Assembly (NCBI GenBank): GCA_016617785.1
Contig: JADILM010000001.1
Span: 1,798,001 to 1,862,000, forward strand
Direction: 5' to 3'
Source of the DNA: Sporobolomyces roseus
Taxonomy: Eukaryota > Basidiomycota > Microbotryomycetes > Sporidiobolales > Sporidiobolaceae
Length of the DNA stretch: 64,000 bases
The translations under genes and the position numbers were made by a program. Positions 1 to 12,501 of this stretch are shown here, piece after piece. Position 1 is the stretch's first letter. The number at the start of each line of letters is the position of its first letter. The notes below the pieces were generated by a model. The model saw only the letters and a list, made by a program, of their open reading frames with translations. It made no database searches and was not told where the DNA came from.

Positions 1-1260
1 GCAAGTGAGAGGAGATTTTTTTACCTTTTCTGACTTTCTCTTCCTCTTCTCCAGTCCACTGACTCCTCCTTTCCGCCTCTCTTATCAACTCCTCATCCCC
101 CAGATCCCCTCCTCCATTCCCTTCCAACCCAAGTTTCCCAGCGACCTCACTTCCCTCGACCATCATTTCCACCGCTCGATCATAATCCCGCGCTTCTCCC
201 AACACTTTGAACGTCTCCTTATCTGCCGAATCCGCTATCCATCCATGTAGTAACGGTATTTGAGCCAATGAAAACAAAGCCAACTCGCCTTCTCCTGATG
301 AGGGTGAACTGGTAAATCCGTCGATTCGGGTGAATTGAGGGTTCAGGTTCAAACCGACTCGTGTTTGGGGTAGGATCGATAGTGCCGCTTCTAATGAGAG
401 TTGACGTGTTGATGATGCAAGGTGAGTGAGAGCTGGAGAATTTGGGATCAAGGAGGAGGAAGAGGAGGTGATTTGGAGGAAATAGTTTGCGAGGAGGGTT
501 GAGAGGTAAGAGTAAGTTACGCGATCTCGTCCAGGTGCGATGGTGAGGTCGTTACGAAGAATGAGGATGTTGCATAAGGCGATGAGTGAACATGGTCCGT
601 TCAGGTTCTGTTGTATAATTTTGACTCGTAAAGTTTCGTCGGTTTCGAACCCTCCTTTGTTCCGGGAAGCTGGTCGAGGAGGGAGTGGAGGCCAGGCTAT
701 CAACTTCAAAAGCCACTCTTCCTCCCGTTCTTCGGGCTTCGACTCAGCATGAGTGGGCCGAGAGGGAAGTGAGAGAGGCTTCGGATTTTTCGAAGGAGAG
801 CCAGCGGTCTCTGACCCTTCTCCATCTGACCCTCGAGGTTGAGCTGGCTCATCTGTACGAAGTAGGACCATCAATGTCAACTCACAGATCACCGTGACTA
901 GGCTGAGACTTGGGAACGCAGGAGCGTACCTTGCTTTGGAATCGTAAACCCTGCTAAAGCTCTCGCTAGATCCTCTACTCCAGCTCCAGCCTCTGTTCTA
1001 TCCTCGTCGACTGCTCTCCCTTTGCCCTTGTCCTGGATACTAGAGTTGGAGCCTCGTTCAACATCGTCATCTTCCGCTTTCCCCTCTGCTTGAGCAATCG
1101 TGGTCGATTCGGTAGATTGTTGTGCTAGTGCTGATAGCTTCTGAGCTGCCTCTGAGGTCGAGAGAGGTCCTGAGGAAGCGCTCGGTAGTTCTGAAGATGA
1201 GACTTCGTTGGAAGGGCTGGCTTGGTTTGAAGATGGTGCAGATCCGCTCGGTACGTTCAT
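1..1260 (-). CDS. MINDY-family (FAM63/DUF544) Lys48-specific deubiquitinase, 3' end outside the window
   Basis: Exon 1 is 1260-930 and exon 2 is 852-25, joined by a GT-AG intron that keeps the frame. A further donor after position 25 shows the gene continues off the left edge. Exon 1 encodes a low-complexity Ser/Glu-rich leader of about 110 residues. Exon 2 holds the catalytic core: a VKIIQQNLNGPCSLIALCN segment carries the oxyanion-hole Gln and nucleophilic Cys of MINDY peptidases, and later LNLNPQF and LLHGWIADS match the conserved 'GLNVNPRF' and 'LYHGWLVDP' stretches. Known family members trim long Lys48-linked ubiquitin chains in the cytosol (yeast Miy1). The Ser after Cys replaces the more usual Pro, a mild variation. 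The start is the first in-frame ATG of the exon-1 frame; an ATG further upstream at 1356 is in a sequence that looks untranslated. Family assignment is firm, paralogue assignment is not. Confidence 0.85.
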
Positions 1261-1665
1261 GGAGCTCTCTGGAGTGCTGGAGTGAAAGATGAAAGCGAAG
1301 GAAGTGAGATGAAGGAAAGCCAAGCGGTGAAGATCCACTTTCGCAGTGGATCGCAAGTCAATTCCACAATTCTGTCATCGATCTGACTACTCGCTTCAAG
1401 GACACAGAAAGCTCTCGACAGAAAGAGAGCGCAAGGTCTGTCGACGACGAAAACAATGTAGAGGATAGATTCGGGCTCGATTTCCGTCGAAAGACCCTCG
1501 GATTCTACTCGTATCCTCGCGCCCGGCGAGTCCATCTACCAGAGACTAGATGATCTTGAATTCACCAATCCGGTGACACCTCCACCAACGCTCAGCGAGG
1601 GAGTTTTGAGACAGGGAAAGATCGGATTTTGAAAAGAAAAAGAAAAAGGTCGAAAACGGGTTGGT
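1261..1665. other. Intergenic: 5' region of the MINDY gene and 3' region of URI1
   Basis: About 405 bp between the MINDY start codon and the URI1 stop codon. Short open frames here have no recognisable motif or splice structure. No RNA gene or repeat was seen. Confidence 0.5.
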
Positions 1666-4631
1666 TCAATCCAGTAGACCAAGTTGCTTCATTCGGAATC
1701 TGCATATCGTGCAAGGAAGAGAAAATCAGCGTACGAACAGTGGGAGAGGAGGAGATGGAGAGATCTAGGACAAAAGTGAAGCTCACCTTGACATTTTCTT
1801 TGGTTTTTCCTCGATTGACTCGTCCTTTTCCTCAACGACAATCCCAGCAGCAGTCTCTCCACTCACCGTCCCCGGTACCTCTCCTCTCTCCTTCTCTCCC
1901 ACCTCGACCCTCTCCAGATTCTTCGGTACCTCGATCCTAACCGCTTCCTTAACCCTTCCAACAACCGGTGGTGTTTTACCACTAGTCCTATCCTCCCCTT
2001 TCCTCCTCTTATACTCCTCTCTCGATTTAATCTCCTTCTCCATCTCCCTCTCCTGTTCATCTTTCGGTAATGGTCTACCCTCTACGAGTGCCTCCAAAGT
2101 TCTCCTCATCCTCTCTTCTTCCTCTTCTTCCAAAAATCCCTCCTCCTGCTTATCGTCGTCCTCCGAGTGAGGAGTTGCGGGTCCAAGCATCGTATGTGAA
2201 TTGGTGAGGGATGGATCGGAGGATAAGATGGAAGGAATAATGAGTGAAGCGGATTCTAAATGTTTGTTCGAAGTTCTGAATCGAGAAGGTTTGTTGTGAG
2301 CTGCTGCGTGCGTCAAAGGTGAGGACAAGGATTCCAAAGTCGCATCAACCGGTACCATCTACACTCATTCAGCAGACATCAGTAATTGAACTCTAAAGTA
2401 AAGGGAAGACGAAGAAAAGTTACCCCTTGTTGAGCGACGACTTGCTCAAAAGGACTCTCGTCGACCCTATGAAACCCTCCTAAAGGTCCCGTTCCTCTCC
2501 CCGCAGCTAATCCCAATCGTTGTCGGTGGTATTCCAAAGCGACTTCGCGTTGGTGTAAAGCAGAATCAACATCGAAATCTTCTTCATTGAAATCTTCATC
2601 TTCTTCGTCGGAAGGGTACCAATCGTCGTCGGATGAACCTTCGTTAGAGAGATAGTCGGCGGAGGGATCGATTCGGGGTTCTTCCTCATCAGAAGAGAAA
2701 GGGATGTCGGCGTAGGAGACAGTACCGTCTGGATTTCGAGGGTGGGAAGTGGAGGACGAAGGCGAAGGTTTGGACGATAAGGAGATGGTATGTACTGGTG
2801 CTGGTAGCTCGTCACTCATTTCGATTGAAGGAGATTCTTGCGACGATGAAGGAGGAACGATTTCCTTTTCTTTCCCTTTTCCCTTCTCTTTTTCCCCTCC
2901 TCCTCCCTCAATCACATCCTCCTTCATTTTCCTGAACCTACTCAACTTCTTCTTCTCTCCCCCTCCAACACCCAGACTTGGGGCCATAGGTTTTCGAAGT
3001 GGTTTCTCAACGACCAAATCCCTAATCGGTCTCACAAACTCCTCTTTCTCCTTTTTCACTTCCAGCTTCTTCTTCTCCTCCTCTTCTTGCTCTAAAGATT
3101 CAGGTCCCATTCCTAGAATGATTGGTTGTTTCTTTGGAGTTCCTTCTCGGGTAGGTACTTGATCATCTGGGACTGGTAGATCGAATACGACGGATTTCTT
3201 CGGGGTAGGTGAAGAAGCGCGGGAGTTCGAACGAGACAAGGATGATTTGAGTGGTGAGGATTGTTGTTGAAGTTGAGCGACGGGTAAGGGAGTAGGTTTG
3301 GGAGGCGAAGAGGGGGGCGAGGGGACGAGGGAGTTTGAAGGTCGTTTTTGTTTTGATTTTGATAGGAAACCGGATGTGAACCCTCCGAATCCACTAGCTT
3401 TCTCAACTGCCTTTGGTCCTTTCCCTACTCGATCCTTCTCTTGAAGTTTCGCTTCGTCCGCTTTCATCAATTTGACTTGTTCTTCTCGCTCGATTTGATC
3501 ATTCCGAGTTCGTTCGAGTTCTTCTTCAGCTTCCAATTCGTCGAGTATCGCTCGTACGTCTAGTTTTGGTGCGTCGTGAGAAGGAAAGGAAGGGACTGGT
3601 GCATCTTGCTTAGGTTGAGGGGTCGGAGTCGATTTCTGATCGGGTTTGGGGGAAGTTGAGGTGGGCGAAGGAGCATTGAGAGGACCTGTCGAGGGCGAAT
3701 TTGTAGGTCTAATTGTCCTCTCAGATAGCAGGAGAGAGAGTCAAGCCTTACGAACCACTTGTTTCCCACCTTTCTTGACCAAGTATCTCATTGGTTTCTT
3801 CGGCGCCTTTTCCTCAGATCTTTTCGAAGTCGATGCGATTGGTTCAGGTGTTGGTTCATCAGGTAAATCTTCTCTGATATCAAATATAGGTAACCCATCT
3901 TCGTTGATGATCTGTATCGATTACTCTGCCTCAGCGCTGTGAATTCAGAGAATGAGAAGTTTTCATTCACCTCTCCCCTTTCATTGACTGTCCAATCTTC
4001 TTCTTCCCCTAATCCCGACATTGCGCTCTCCGCATTCTCCTTCCCCTTCCGTCTCTCCTCGGTTCTCTCCTTCTTGAGTTCCGCCTCGACCTCCTGAATC
4101 TCGAATTTGATTCCTTCGATTCGAGTCTCCATTTCTTTTAGGATCCCCCAAACACACCTTTAAAGTTCAGCGTCTCCCTTGTAGTTGATAGTATGACAGA
4201 AAGGAGCGGTGGCTTACCTTTGGTTAGTCGTTGTGATTCTAATCTAGCTTGTTTCGCACTCCTCAAAACTGTCACTTTCTCTTCTCCTTCCTTCTGATTC
4301 CCGGTCGTCGATGATGCAGGTGTCGTGATATTTTGTGTGATGTCGTTGGTATGTATCAATTTACCTTTGAAGAAAGCTAGTGGACCAAACGGGATCTAAG
4401 AGAACAGAAAGCGAAGTAAGGGGTCGAGTCTGGGATTGGAGTAGGAATAGATAGACGTACGTATGCATCCCAAGTTGGTTCATCTGTGAATGTTTCTAGT
4501 TTGTTAGTTAGTTTGATGTATTGAATTCGTTGTTGATCGAGTGAAATGAGGCTTGATTTGAGTTGACTCAGTTTTGTGAGGGTTGGTGAGAGGGATGGTA
4601 GAGTTAGAGGTCTCAAGTTGGAATCAGTCAT
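1666..4631 (-). CDS. URI1: URI1/Bud27-like unconventional prefoldin subunit
   Basis: Exons: 4631-4461, 4395-4218, a third from about 4135 encoding METRIEGIKFE, a fourth ending at 3752, 3685-2424, 2358-about 1783 and a short last exon ending at 1666. The N-terminus is an alpha-class prefoldin domain (LKSSLISLDQQRIQYIKL helix, then the hairpin segment IPFGPLAFFKGKLIHTNDI and a second helix with AKQARLESQRL). Next comes IINEDGLPIFDIRED, typical of URI proteins. A long charged, low-complexity region follows with a DSDDEE-type acidic stretch. The gene ends in KMSRFRMKQLG, resembling the conserved 'VSRFKAAR' C-terminal motif. URI/Bud27 assembles with the prefoldin-like complex and RPB5 and helps assemble nuclear RNA polymerases (family knowledge). 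The intron at 3751-3686 was chosen because only the CAG before 3685 keeps the frame (codon C|GT). Confidence 0.85.
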
Positions 4632-4775
4632 CTGTCTCTTTAGTTGAGTCCGAGTGAGATGGGGAGATAGAAAAAGTTGAAAAGATGAGAATTATCGACT
4701 CTTGCTCCTCATTGCTTCGTTACAACTATCGATCTGAGAGCTATAGACACAAAAGGGGAGTAGTAGGAATCTTAG

Positions 4776-7677
4776 ATGCTCAAGCGCATTCATCAAGCGC
4801 GAATTCCTCTACATCAACTCGTCCAACCTCCACCTAATAATTGCTCTTACTGCTCCTTCACTCTTACTAGACGAGACAAGGGAAAGGAGAAACAATATGT
4901 GACCTCTCTTCTTCTCTCTTGGTTGTATCGCACGCACAACACCAAGCTGACAAAATACTATCACAGGATTCTTCTTCTTCTCGCTCATCAACAGTAACAA
5001 CAACGACTAGAATAGATTGGTCAAAGGTACCTCCCCTCCCTCCCCTTACTCACTCCAAGCTCCAAAGCTAACTACCTCCCTACTCCCCTAGCCATCAACC
5101 TCTCAAATCCCCTATTCACCTCCGACTCGCTTCACTCCCTCTCAATCCTACTCGACCTCAACCTCCTCCGCCTCTCCCCCAGTACCTCTCCCGCCTCCTT
5201 CACTCGAAGAACTCCTCCACTCGACACCTCGTCCACCCCTCCCAATCCTCCTTCGCTCCCTCTCCTCATCCCTCCCCACCCTCTCTCGTCAAACCTTTGA
5301 CCAACTCTTCCTCTACCTCTCTTCTCCCTCTCCAAACTCGTCCTCCTCTACCAAATACTTGAGGGAAGCTAAAAAGTTGATTGAAGAAAAGAGAGGTTGG
5401 AGGTTGGATCAAACACAATTGAGGTTACTCCTCAAGTTGACTTGTTTGAGAGAGAAACAAGGTCGATTAAAACAGATTCTACTTCGAGCACAAGTAGGCG
5501 GCAAGGAAGCTCAAGGAGAAAGAGAAAGAAGGGTTTGGGCACAAAGGAAACGACAGAACCTCACAGACGACTTCTTCACTGAGTACCTCGAGCACGTTCA
5601 AACACCCTCGAAACGCTCACTCAAGGAGCAGAAGAAGGATAGGGACGAGATTGAGGACGTGTTGGAATTGTATGCGAAATGTGCGGCATTGAGACCGAGT
5701 TCGACGACGAGGGATCAGGATGGACAAGCTTTGAAAGCGTTTGAATTGGCATTGGATTACTCCTCGAAGCGGATGAAAGGGGACGAGCTTGATGTGGTGG
5801 ATGATGATTTGGCGCGAGTGGTGGGGAGGTTCTTGTCGAGTCAGGAGGAAGAACGAAAGAAGAAGGGATTCGAGGTGCTGAGGAAAATGGCCGAGAACAA
5901 GAAAGGGCTCACGACGAGGGTCATGAGGAGTGTCGTCGGGGAGTATTATGAGCGATTGCGAGGGAACATGGTTGTGGATCGAGAGGAGGGAGAGAGGGAG
6001 AGGGGACTCGTACATTTTCGAGATCGAGGGGAGGAGGAGGATCGAATCGCTAGGAGAGGAGAAGCGGATGAATATTCGCATGCTCGACAAGTACTCGATC
6101 AAGTTTGCAGCAGCACGACTACGAGGTCTTCGACTTTGCGATTAGATGAACTGTTACGAATCCGATTGGAACGAGTTGATCGATTGGAGGAACTCGACAA
6201 GAGACCCAAGGAAGCATTCTTGAAATGGTTGGGATTGAGAGACGAGGCCGGAAGGGAAGAGGTAGAAGTCGCGTTGAGGGTTTGGGAAGCTGGAGTTGGG
6301 AAAGGAGAGGATGGGGAGGAATCGATAGGGAGGAGTTATAGGAAAGTTGGGGAGGAATTGGTGTTGAAGGCTTGTAGGATCGGGAAACAGCAGGAGAACC
6401 TTACGGACGAAGGAGCCGGACAAAATCGACTCGAAACTCCTGCGCCTTTGATCGAAGATGCCGTCAATCTCGCAATTCGATACTTTCCCCTCCAAGTCCT
6501 CACTCATCACTCTACACCACTCCTCACTGCCCTCACCGTCGACTCTCGCTCCCCCGACCTCGCTTGCTATCTGTTCGACATTCTCAATTCTCCTCCATCC
6601 GATTTCAAGTTTGCCCGATTCCAATGGTCCGCTACACTCCTCGTTCCTTTCACTCGACTATTCTTCTCCTCTCATCGCTACGAACTCGATCCATCCCTCC
6701 CAATCCGACTCTACCTCTCATGGACTTCATCCGGTCTGACTTTTCCCGCTGGATTATGGGACCCCTTCTGGCGCACTTTGGGTCATGGTGGATCGATCGA
6801 AGATATTGAACGAGTCTTACAAGATTGGGAAGAGACCGGGAGGGGTGAAGCGGCGAGTCGGATCGTTAGGCAAGTGTTGAAGGGTTCGGTTGATTCAGCC
6901 AACATTCAGAGGTGTCTCGAATTGTTCGATTACTTTCGATCTCGTTACACTTCATCACTCGATTCGACCCCGATACCCTTGAGACGGGTTCACCTTCATC
7001 CCCTGGTCATCCCCCTCGATAGCTACAATTCTTTGTTCAATCTCCTCGCTCACTCGAAGACAGATCATCGTTCGAATCTCTCCCGACTTTTCTCCTCCCT
7101 CCTCGAAGACGGCCACACCCCTTCTGTTCAAACATACAATTCCTTAATCGCCGCAAACCTCCTTCGACCCAAGTTCAAAGTGAGCGATATCGATAATGCT
7201 GGAGTGGTTTACAACAAGATGGTTGAGTACGAATTGAGACCTGATAGGGACACTTTCGGGTTATTGATGAAAGGCTTCAATCGATTAGCTATTGAGGGAG
7301 GGAAGAGGGAAGAGAGACAGAGGTTAATTGGGATTGAAGCTAGTTTGAGGACTTTTAAAGCTTCTCTAGCTGGTCTGTCTTCGAGTGTCGATCGAAACAA
7401 GAGGAGTGCCAAGGGGAGAGAAGGCGAGTTGACTTTGGCGAGAGGTGGAAGTGTTGGAGAGTTAATGGTGATCTTGGCTGGGGAAGGGAGGTTCGAAGAT
7501 GCGAAGCAAGTATCGGAGGAATGGTGGAGAGCTCTAGTTGGGATCGAGGAGATTGTTGGGACGAAGAACTTTTGGGAGGGAAGGGAGATCAAAAACGAGT
7601 GTACAGAGATGAGGAAAGCTCGAGAACGAGTCGAGGAATTGGAGTGCGGCGAGCGTCAAGGGGAAGAAGTAGCTTAA
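4776..7677 (+). CDS. Mitochondrial pentatricopeptide-repeat-like protein (about 922 aa)
   Basis: Three exons fit exactly: 4776-4898 (41 codons), 4967-5026 (20 codons) and 5092-7677. Both introns have GT-AG ends and the first has a GCTGAC branch-like motif. The N-terminus MLKRIHQARIPLHQLVQ is basic and amphipathic, as expected of a mitochondrial presequence. Most of the protein is alpha-helical. Around residues 640-720 there are PPR-like helix pairs (DSYNSLFNLLAHS, VQTYNSLIAANLL, AGVVYNKMVEYELRPDRDTF). Fungal PPR proteins bind organellar RNA and support its processing, stability or translation, so that role is inferred. I cannot assign an orthologue. It converges with the XanA-like gene, whose stop lies 135 bp away. 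Confidence 0.7.
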
Positions 7678-7812
7678 TCTGTACTGTTGTTTTCACCCTC
7701 TCGTTCATATAGCAAACCTTGCATCGTATCTTGGAAATCGCAAACATATCATTTCAAGCACAACAGAGGAGCGAACGTGAGTGGATGGGAGGAAAAGAGA
7801 AGATTCTATTGA

Positions 7813-9518
7813 TCAAGCGAACTTTCGGATGTCTTCGAGGGTAGGTCCAAGAGGTACGTCGGTTGAAGCGAGATTACACTGAGTGAAGGCTCGTTGCTCG
7901 TCGGGCTGCAGAGGGAAGCGCCGTCAATTGTAATTCACGGTCGAAAGATTGAGCGAGCGAACCTGGAAAGCGCCAGTAATCGAGTGCAGAACTCCACGGT
8001 TATGGAACAGAGCGAGATCGTTCGGTTTCCAATCGACGACGTACACGAGCTGAAAGTAAGGGAGAATCGAGTCAGCGCCGCTGAATGAGCGAAGAAAGGA
8101 AACGCAAGACGCTTACCTCTGGTGCGATACCTGGTCGTTGCATCGAGTAAACGAGGTCTCTTACTTCCTTCAAGTCTGTGAGATGAGCTCCTTCGGGGTA
8201 GAGCGTCTCATCTAGTGCCTTTACGCCTTCCGGAAGAGCGTCGACAATCTGTTTCGCCAGAGTCAGATTTCAGTTTCGATTTTCGTATCACAACGAATCA
8301 GTCCGGAGAAGCAAGCTTACGAGTTCCTGTATCCCACTTGGATGACACTGTAAATGCAGTTCCCCCGTTCCCGGGTTCTTCCAAACCAGCGGCAAAGTCT
8401 TGACCAATCGTTCTTTCCATTCTGGCAATTCATCCAACGGCATCTCTTTCCCTTCACTTTCTAGACCGAGTCCTGTACTACGCGAGGCGGCAGGTCCCAT
8501 CCATACGTAAGGGTGAGGAGCGTATTTGACTCGGGAACGGATGGCGAGGGATTTGAGAGAAGGGGGCAGGATGTCAAACATGATCTTGCCAGAGACGACT
8601 GTCGAGGACGGGATTTGACTCAGAGAGCAGAGGTTATTGACAAGATGAGGAGACAGACGCACAGGCCGTTCCTCCAAGCGGTACTTCTAATTCATCTCCA
8701 GTTCCATCATCGTAACGAACGACATTCTTCTTCCCTTGAGGTGCGATCTAGCACGGGACCAATCGCAAAATCAGTACTCTATGCATCAGAGATAGAGTGA
8801 AAGTTTGCAAAGCTACCTTTGCGCAAAGAGTCGTTACTTTAGGAGGATCTCTCTCGTACAAGGCGGCATCGAGATGCCACCGATAATACCGGGTGAAACC
8901 CTTCTCGCTGTCCTCATCTGGAATCTTGGTCTTGTGAAACGTCTGATGGGATGGATGCTTGAGTTTCGTAGGTGAAGGAAGACCTTGCAAAACGGCAGGG
9001 TCGGAAATGAGTCCGTTTCCGATGAGTTGTACTGGCGTTCCAGGAATGTTGCGCAGATCAGGGTGAAGGATCGATTTACTTTCAGGTCGTCCTACTTTAC
9101 CGTGTCCGTATTCGATTGCCTAGGTGAAGGAAGGAGAATCAGATCCGAGTTTCTCTGAATTTTCGTGCGAGAAACGATGTGAAACTCACCTGAGGATCGA
9201 AGCGTTGGGTGAGAGCGTGTTGTCCAGCTGCAGTGAGACTAGCTTGATTTGGGAAGATGATGACAGAATGGCGATAAAGTAGTTGCTCGACCCTAGACGA
9301 ACGAAATTGTGAGGATCAGCTTCGACGAACTCGATTCAATAATAATCGAGGTCTTCATCTCACGTAGCAAACTCATCATCCGTCAATCTATTGATATCCT
9401 TGATCCCTTCGACTATGCAACCGAACTGCTCTTCTCGAACTCGCGAGCCGACTGAATCGGCGTAAGGAATAGGTTTGACGGTGAGGGATGAAGTGGAGGC
9501 ATATGTGAGTCCAGGCAT
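7813..9518 (-). CDS. XanA-like 2-oxoglutarate/Fe(II)-dependent dioxygenase (TauD/TfdA family)
   Basis: The gene starts at 9518 (MPGLTYAS...) and ends with IRKFA at 7813, with about seven exons joined by short GT-AG introns. The family motif is clear: RYYRWHLDAALYE carries the HxD iron ligands, RYDDGTGDELEVPLG follows, and FHNRGVLHSITGAF supplies the distal His. YAPHPYVWMG and LVWKNPGTGELHLQ also match fungal xanthine/alpha-ketoglutarate dioxygenases (Aspergillus XanA). Those enzymes hydroxylate xanthine to urate with 2-oxoglutarate, O2 and Fe(II), an alternative to xanthine dehydrogenase in purine use. The xanthine specificity here is inferred from overall similarity; another substrate within the TauD family is possible. 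No clustered purine genes are seen nearby. The 5' leader carries a short GTGAA-type tandem repeat. Confidence 0.8.
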
Positions 9519-9538
9519 GGTGAAGTTTGCGAGTGTAG

Positions 9539-9558
9539 TGAAGTGAAGTGAAGTGAAG
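9539..9558. repeat. Four tandem 5-bp units (gtgaa) in the dioxygenase 5' leader
   Basis: Four perfect copies of gtgaa lie just upstream of the XanA-like start codon, which reads on the minus strand. This is probably a simple microsatellite; no regulatory role is shown. Confidence 0.7.
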
Positions 9559-10115
9559 GAGAGGAGGAAGGAGGAAGAGAGTGTCGATGAGGGTGGGATG
9601 ATAAAGGAAACGAAATCCGAAGAAATGCGGCGATAAAACTCCGTCGACTCGTCCGACTCCACATCGCTGTGAAAGCTTGTCCACCCTGACTCATTCCAGT
9701 TTGATAAGGTTTCTGCTACCTCTCCCGTTCCCTTTAGCCCGAAGATCCCAACTTTGAGTAGTCGCTAATTCCTCTCAAACGCCTTAACTCTTTACAAACA
9801 TTCCTGTCTACTCTGCCCATTCCTGTTCCTTCTTTGAGTTGTGTAGCATCAGGCTGATTGTCTCGTTCTATCATTCACAGTCGACATCGAGGGAGAAGAG
9901 TTTGATCTGCAGGGGTAACGATTGAAAAGGGAAGGGGAAGAGCAAGAGGGAGGGGACGTTGTTGGTGGTGGTACCTTCATTGTATCAGCTTGAGTTGTTC
10001 GTGGTCTGGTAGTCCGACTGAATTGGGATCGATGAACAAGAGCTGTCATCGCCATACTTTGGTTTCGAAATTGGGCTTGACTTCCTTCCCTTTCACCTTT
10101 CCGAACTCGATGAGC
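9559..10115. other. Intergenic, divergent promoters of the dioxygenase and SLC40 genes
   Basis: About 560 bp separates two divergently transcribed genes. A 124-codon open frame on the minus strand here overlaps exon 1 of the + strand transporter antisense and is low-complexity, so it was not called. No RNA gene was found. Confidence 0.4.
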
Positions 10116-12316
10116 GATGTCGACTACTACAGGAATAGCACTCGAAGATCTCAGCCCGAATGAACCAGAACGTACTGAAGAAGCAGCTGAATTCACCCCA
10201 CGTACTCCTCCTTCTTTGGACAAAAAAGCACTATTCTCCTTACTTGCACAACATAGCTCGTCGTAAGCTCACTCTGTCTCTCTAGCTACATATTTTCCAC
10301 TCACGATGGGAGTTTACAGGAGCTGGGGAGCAAGATGTTTCGAGTTTGCGAGCTAGTTTGTTCATTTCGGTTCTCCTTTTCGCCTCGTACTAGCTCATCT
10401 TACGCTGCCTACAGTCTCTTCCTGATCAGTCTCTATCCTAGAACGACTCTCGAACCATCAATCTTCGGGTTCTTCACGACAGGCGCCGCAATCTTATTCG
10501 CTGGCACGGTCGGGAGTTTCGTGGATCGATTCGCAAGACTCCAGTTCGTTCGAGGCACGATCGTCGTTCAGAAGGCTACTGTAGCAGCCGCATATGTGCT
10601 CTTCTTGATATGCTTCCTCGAAATTGGACCGCAGACGGAAAGGAGGAAACGATTACTCGATGCGTTTTTCGCAATTATCACGATTCTTTCTGCTCTTCTC
10701 AATCTCGCAACTGTAAGCGTGACTTCCGACATACTCATATAAAAGGAGCTAAGTTTCCGTCTATCGAGTAGATTGGTATCTCTGTCGCAGTCGAAAGGGA
10801 TTGGGTGACTTGTATCGCTCAAGGAGATGGAGCGGTCTTGACGAAGCTAAACACGTCAGTTTCGATCTCTATCCTGATTCTTCCCCTCACTCATCTCCCA
10901 TAGTCTTCTAGATACCTCCGACGAATTGACCTCCTCTCGAAACTCGTGGCTCCGCTATTCGTCTCCCTCCTCACAACTGCCGTTTCCTACACCTTCGCCG
11001 CTGCGTTCCTCCTAGGATTCGCCATCGTCTCCCTGTGCTTCGAGTTCATCTGTACGTTCCCATCTCCCCACATCAGCTTGTGGACGTACTGACTCGAACA
11101 AAAACCAGGGATCGAAATTGTATATCGGCGTCTCCCAATTCTCGCCGATTCTCCTCGCCTGAAACCCCAGTCGCAATCCGACGAACAACCGACTCACTCT
11201 TCACCTACCCGCACACCTCATTCTCTCCTCTCCCGCCTCGACCTCTTCCTCGAAAGATTGAAACTTCGAATTGCGAACGAAGCCAAAGATTGGGTGATTT
11301 TTATTCGAGCACCAGTATTCTTCTCTTGCTTATCGATATCTCTCCTCTATCTCACCGTACTCTCGTGAGTACTCCTCCCTCTTTCTTTCCCCCCACCTTG
11401 ATCACTCCCGCTGATCTCACTTGCATTTGAACATAGTTTCGATGGTTCAATGCTGGCATATTTGAAAGCGCATGATTATTCGGACGGGTTCGTGGCGGGT
11501 ATGAGAGGGGTTGGAGTCGTCACTGGATTGATGGGAACTGTGTTGATGCCGTTCTTGGAAAAGAGGATTGGGTTGGTCAGAGCTGGAAGTTGGTCAATTT
11601 GGGTATGAAGTCCTCTTATCCTCTTCGTCTCTTCTTGAGTGTGTGGGGACTGACTAGATTCGGAGGTGGGGGCTAAGTCCGAAGTGGTCACTCTGGTTCC
11701 GGCGTTACTTGCGTTCTTGATTGGAGCTCCGAAGACTGGATCAAAAGGTTTACCTTACAACTCGGCACTCTTGTTCACCGGTAAGCTGCAATTCCCCTTG
11801 CTCGTCAGCACGATCCTCACTCTCGTCGATTGGAATTCAGGTATGGCATTGAGTCGAATCGGTTTATGGTCTTTCGATCTCTGTCAACTAAAAGAACTCC
11901 AACAAGCTCTCGACGATCATCCCCGAAAGAACACCATGTCAGTTCTTCTCCCTCCCCTCTCTTTCCTCTACTCTCTCTCTCTCTACCATTGACCGTCGTA
12001 TTGATCCTCTCTTCCGAAAGCTCGAATATAGTATGGCTCTCCAAATCTCTCTACAAAACATGCTAGATCTCATCAAATACGTCGTAACCATAATCTTTAA
12101 CAAACCCTCCCAATTCAAATGTGCGTCCCCTCTTCCCCTCCTCTCTGCAGAAACGCTGACTTATCGTTGAGAGAGTGAATAGGGGCAGTAGTGATCTCGT
12201 TTGCAGCGGTCATTCTTGGAGCGCTATGTTATTTGGTTTACGTTAGGAAGGAGAGAGGTCATTTGTTACATCTCGAATGGACTGAGAGGTTGTTGTTACA
12301 AAAGAAACAAAAGTAG
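10116..12316 (+). CDS. Ferroportin/SLC40-family iron transporter homologue
   Basis: The start is the ATG at 10116 (MSTTTGIALEDLSPNEPE). The first splices give ...SWGARCFEFASYLFLISLYPRTT: exon 1 ends in TC, exon 2 ends in TA before a GTTTGT donor, and the next exon begins TCTCTTCC. Hydrophobic helices follow (FGFFTTGAAILFAGTVGSF, VAAAYVLFLICFLEI, LVAPLFVSLLTTAVSYTF and others). The early VGSFVDRFARLQ matches the ferroportin 'GDWVDRTPRL' loop, and the late ALSRIGLWSFDLCQLKELQ matches 'SRIGLWSFDLTVTQL'. The C-terminus contains LDLIKYVVTIIFNKPSQF and a final helix before KERGHLLHLEW. SLC40 proteins export Fe(II) across membranes; in fungi vacuolar or plasma-membrane locations are possible. About eight short introns are present. 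The family call is solid, direction of transport and location are inferred. Confidence 0.8.
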
Positions 12317-12501
12317 AGCTTAGACTTTGGAGATTTGAATCCCGAGATCAAAAGGAATTGTATCACTGAGATGAAAAAAAACTTGTCGTATCACTTTGAA
12401 AGACTCTTGGTTACGATTACAGTATAGGGAAGTATTGAGGCCTTTGAAGTGAGAGCGAACTAAACAGAGAGTACAACAGAATGATGAGGCAAAAAAGAGC
12501 G

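Noticed and set aside
2749..3162. 137-codon + frame antisense to URI1
   Set aside because: Arises from the low-complexity acidic/Ser-rich coding sequence on the other strand (poly-Phe/Pro/Ser).
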